Source of the DNA: Clarkia xantiana subsp. parviflora
Taxonomy: Eukaryota; Streptophyta; Magnoliopsida; Myrtales; Onagraceae
NCBI GenBank assembly: GCA_036873135.1
Contig: JAPTYO010000001.1
Location: forward strand, 48,719,774 to 48,783,773
Reading direction: 5' to 3'
Length of the DNA: 64,000 nt
The notes beneath the pieces are model-generated. The model searched no databases and was not told the origin of the DNA. It saw only the letters and a program-made list of their open reading frames with translations. A program made the position numbers and the translations under genes. Below, one piece after another: positions 60,441 to 64,000 of this stretch (its first letter is position 1; each line of letters opens with the position of its first letter).

Positions 60441-62074
60441 AAATCCATTTTAATAAGTTGACAACATAACAATTAATTAATGTGGATGAATTAGAAACTT
60501 ACAATTGAAAGTGCTCTAATGGTTGATAAACCTATCCATGTGAATGTGAGAAAATAATGACATTAATATAACTCTATCAAAACTTGATATGGAGACTAGT
60601 TAATTGATTTTTTAATATCTTGAGATAAAATGTTATAAAAGTTTATTTCTGAACACTACAGTAGAAACATCTATATATATAATATAGAATACAGATATAT
60701 AATAATAATAATAATTTAGAAATGATATTTCTATCTGCGGAATAAGTTTAAAATCGCTGCTATATCTCATTCGTTTTATTTGAAAAAAGGGGTGATATCT
60801 CTAGCTAAACAGAACGACCACAAACGTAGAGCGTGGAGTCATGTGCATGCATGGTTTCGAAACTCCCATAACTATACAGCGTGCCCGGCGATTCTGTTAT
60901 TAGACATTTTATCTACTACCGTGTGCAGCATGTGATAATTGATAGACACTGTGCACGTTGCTGTTTGTCTGATCTATAAATAGATATATACAACTATACA
61001 AATTATTTTTTGGCCATAACAACTATACAATTACTAACTCACACGTTATTCATATAATTTTGTTGAGATACAAGTACTTATATTCAATAGGTTATCCTCT
61101 CAATTTTTTTTTGTAATGTGCAATTTTTATTCTAAAATTTGTAATTATTGTCAATTTAATCATTTAAAATCTTAAATTTGGCCTTTGAAATTTTTTATAC
61201 TAGTTATTTGTCATTAACTCAATTATTGTCATATGAACGGAATTTATGACTTCGTCCCTATTTATGTTATGAAATCATTGACTAGTACTTTGTGCAGGGA
61301 ATTATTTTTAAAATTAATACGTTAAAACTCTTGGCAAAAAAATAACACGTTAAAAGAACATATAGATTCTCTATTATTGGTTAATTTGTTACATAATTTA
61401 CTTAATATAGAAATATATGATATCTTATTTTATTGAAAAGACTTCACATATACTTTTGCATAAAAAAACTATTCATATTCATAAATTAGAGTTTCGTAAA
61501 AAAATATTATGACCATTTAATTATAATATTTAAAAGTAAAAAATAATATTATAGTAGATAAAGATAAACAAATATATTATATTATTTAAGGATGTAATTT
61601 TTTTAAGTGCGCTTTAAAGCACAAAATTGGAGATTATGCAACGTGTCGAAATAATACATATTTTGTGGCCAGAACCTCTATAGTTCATATTCTAAACCTT
61701 AAAATTGCTAGTTTTTATTATATGCAATTATCTAATTTAATTAAGTAAATTATATATTTTTAGATTTTTTTGGGGCAAAAAAATATTTCTTTAGATTTAG
61801 ATATATCTACTACTATTGAAAACAATTATATCATTAAGAAAGATATATTAGAATAATGAAATAAGATATATTAGAGATAAATATATTTTATTTCTAATTT
61901 AGATATATTTGAATATAATAAAATATATTTATCTCTAATATATCTTATTCCCTTATATATATATATCCTTATATATATATCTATAACAAGTATAAAATAA
62001 AAAAAATTGGAAAAAGTAAATCTTGCTAATCCACACGCAATCATATGAAATAGACTACTTATATATTGTTACCC
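60441..62074. other. Upstream spacer of the strictosidine synthase-like gene
   Basis: AT-rich, with (TA)-rich runs near 61810-61990 that include imperfect inverted blocks ('agatatattagaa' and 'ctaatatatctta'). No gene seen. Confidence 0.5.
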
Positions 62075-62082
62075 TATAAATT
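62075..62082 (+). promoter_or_regulatory. Probable TATA box of the strictosidine synthase-like gene
   Basis: TATAAATT lies 54 bases before the ATG, giving a predicted leader of about 25 bases. Motif and spacing only. Confidence 0.55.
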
Positions 62083-62128
62083 AACCACGTAAACACTAAC
62101 CTGGCTCAGTGCCAACACTGAGAAAAAG

Positions 62129-63504
62129 ATGATGGCGAGCACTAAGGTTTTGATATTTGTCTCCTTCTTCTTCTTATATGTTTGGTTGATTTTGTGTTCT
62201 TGTGATGAGGGAAAATCGTGCACCATGAGTTACAATGTTATCAAAGCTCAACATTACGAAGAGATATTCCTACCGCAAGGAGTGGGCCCTGAGAGTCTAG
62301 CATTCGATTGCTTAGGTGAAGGACCGTATGTTGGTATATCTGACGGAAGGGTACTCAAGCATCACCCTGACCAAGGCTGGACCGACTTTGCTTTTACCTC
62401 TCCTAATAGGCACGTTAATTTCTTTCTTTATTTTCTTCAACTCATAAAAATTCACCTTGCTAGGAGTAATTAATCGATGTGTGAAATATACACTTCATTA
62501 GTCTTTATAACATGGAACACTTGAACCTAAAAATTGTAAAAGAATTAATACTAGGGTTAACAGGTCTTCATGATGTTTGACAACTTTTGGGTTTTGGTCA
62601 ATGATATTTTTTTTACCTAATTTTGGTACCATATGTTTGCAGATTTTTTCTAGTTTTGGTCTAACATTTACATTCCGTCCATTTTTTGACATGTTCAAGT
62701 CACGTGATCCACTCTAAACTTTAAATTTAGTCTCTCTAATACTTTCTTAACATTTTTTTTGTTCAATTTAGTCCCGAAGTTTCAAAATTGACCCCAATTG
62801 GACAATAAGTCCAATTGAATTTTTGAAACTTCGGGACTAAATTGAACAAAAAAAAAGGTTAGGAAAGTATTAGAGGGACTAAATTGAACAAAATTGAAAG
62901 TTTAGGCTGGATCACATGACTTGTACATGTCAAAAAATGGACGGAATGTAACGGTCGGACCAAAACTAGAAAAAATCTGCAAACATATGGTACCAAAACT
63001 AGGAAAAAAAACATTATAGAACAAAACTCAAAAATGGTCAAACATCATGGACCAAAAGACCTGTTAACCTTTAATACTAAGGAGCGTGTTTAAATCAAAT
63101 TTCCTATAAAATTGAGTCCAAACTTTCTATAAATTTTAACTTGTGGTGAAGATTTTCGGGACGCATATATATTTTTAAGCTCTTATATATATATAGCTGC
63201 CTCATAATATATATATATACTTTATATATAGGCACATGGCAAAGACATGTGATGGCTCAACGGATCTAAACATGGAGCCAGTTTGTGGGAGGCCGCTTGG
63301 CTTGCAGTTCAACAAAGCAACATGCGAGCTCTACATAGCAGATGGGTATTATGGGTTGTATAAAGTTGGAGCAGAAGGTGGTCTAGCTAACCTATTAGCT
63401 AATTCTGCAGATGGGATACCCTTTCAACTCACCAATGCCATGGACGTTCACCCTGATACCGGTGTAGTCTATTTTACAGACAGCAGTACAAAATTCCAAA
63501 GAAG
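62129..63504 (+). CDS. Strictosidine synthase-like protein, 5' part (runs off window)
   Basis: Two exons, 62129-62409 and 63232-63504, encode the first 184 residues; the rest lies beyond the window. A signal peptide (KVLIFVSFFFLYVWLILCSC) precedes FLPQGVGPESLAFDCLGEGPYVGISDGRVL, the first propeller blade, then after the intron CDGSTDLNMEPVCGRPLGLQ, ELYIADGYYGLYKVGAEGG and NAMDVHPDTGVVYFTDSST, all standard phrases of the strictosidine synthase-like six-bladed propeller family. True strictosidine synthase joins tryptamine and secologanin in the vacuole; most relatives lack this activity, and the decisive C-terminal glutamate is outside the window. The first intron has a GC donor (AATAG/GCACGT) and holds a Mutator-type MITE. 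The second donor is AAG/GTAAAT. Confidence 0.9.
62554..63070. mobile_element. Mutator-type foldback MITE, complete, with 9-bp duplication
   Basis: The two halves are long inverted repeats of one another, starting GGGTTAACAGGTC and ending GACCTGTTAACCT, with the turning point in 'ccaattggacaataagtcca'. TTAATACTA lies directly before (62545-62553) and directly after (63071-63079), a perfect 9-bp target duplication, the hallmark of Mutator-like elements. It is non-coding. Halves of the same family lie at 1-299 and 50440-50730. It lies in intron 1 of the strictosidine synthase-like gene. Confidence 0.93.
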
Positions 63505-64000
63505 GTAAATTTACTAGTTTATTTTCTTTTTCCATAATCACTCCAACAAATTTAGCTCAAATTTGTGAATGAGAATAATTATCCAGGTGTAATAGACGGT
63601 TATGAATATCTCATGCCCTACTTCTGTCTTACTATATAAAATTTTACGATAATGAAGAAAACAAAATTTATGTGCGGTTGGGGCGATTTGAACCCTAAAT
63701 GTTAAATTGGCTCATTTTAGTCGATTAATCCTGAGAGATTTTTAGAAAAAAAAATCACAAAACTAGTTGTACTTATATTACACTTATATTATATTGTATA
63801 TAAAAAAATTATTTGTATTTATTATCTGAAAGTTTCGGGAATAAGGCGGGAGATTTTCATCCGTAACAGACCCTTAGATTTTATAACAATTTGCAAAGGA
63901 TTTATTCAGATCTAATTCAAATATCAAAGTTTTGAAAAACTATCACAAAACTAAGGAATTTAGTTTAGTCAAAATTTAAATATTTCTAACCAGTCTTATT
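63505..64000. other. Intron 2 of the strictosidine synthase-like gene (incomplete)
   Basis: After the GTAAAT donor no further exon of the family is recognisable before the window ends. Part of it ('caaatatcaaagttttgaaa') resembles the repeated block in laccase intron 4. Confidence 0.6.

Noticed and set aside
2413..63504. A metabolic gene cluster joining laccase, P450 and strictosidine synthase-like genes
   Set aside because: The genes are tens of kilobases apart, separated by unrelated housekeeping and regulatory genes, and only a true Pictet-Spenglerase would suggest alkaloid synthesis; the decisive residues lie outside the window.
1..64000. CRISPR arrays, operons, bacterial or viral genes
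   Set aside because: No regular short repeats with spacers and no prokaryotic or viral gene layout were seen; the window is plant nuclear DNA.

Overview
The window is nuclear DNA of a flowering plant, most likely a eudicot. Genes carry many GT-AG introns, plant-specific families are present (multi-intron laccase, CYP89-type P450, two-B3-domain REM protein, strictosidine synthase-like protein), intergenic DNA is AT-rich, and transposon remnants and old plastid DNA inserts are frequent. The species cannot be named from the sequence.

Layout, left to right: a nuclear tRNA-Asn (590-663); a six-exon laccase on + (2413-5517); a five-exon basic/acidic protein of nucleolar type on + (6019-7269); a very large VPS13/SHRUBBY-type lipid-transfer gene on - (7510-30624), for which I could join 35 exons in a single open frame of about 3,139 residues; a gene-poor block (30.6-39.9 kb) with an organelle/LINE/hAT mosaic, Helitron debris and a probable solo LTR; a two-exon seven-WD40 protein resembling JINGUBANG on + (40000-42536); a four-exon two-B3-domain protein on - (43169-45189); a Helitron (45286-46816), a hAT-type MITE (48465-49003), and a broken B3 gene (49242-50375) next to a nuclear plastid insert made of psbB, 23S rRNA and ycf2 pieces (50838-51640); a three-exon CYP89A-like P450 on - (53872-57072); a 5 kb gene-free stretch with a dead PIF/Harbinger transposase fragment; and the first two exons of a strictosidine synthase-like gene on + (from 62129, running off the right edge).

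The genes do not form a pathway or cluster that the sequence supports; they look like ordinary neighbours. Laccase (lignin polymerisation) and the P450 could both touch phenolic or oxidative metabolism, but nothing here links them. The interest lies in the mobile DNA. Several insertions are precise enough to define: a 461-bp TRIM retroelement with LTRs, primer site, polypurine tract and 5-bp target duplication inside a VPS13-type intron; a 517-bp Mutator-type foldback with a 9-bp target duplication in the strictosidine synthase-like intron; a 381-bp Tourist-type MITE in the WD40 gene intron; a 539-bp hAT MITE; and a Helitron family whose copies carry an internal foldback before the 3' hairpin. 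I found no evidence of a previously undescribed biological system, and I say so rather than promote one.
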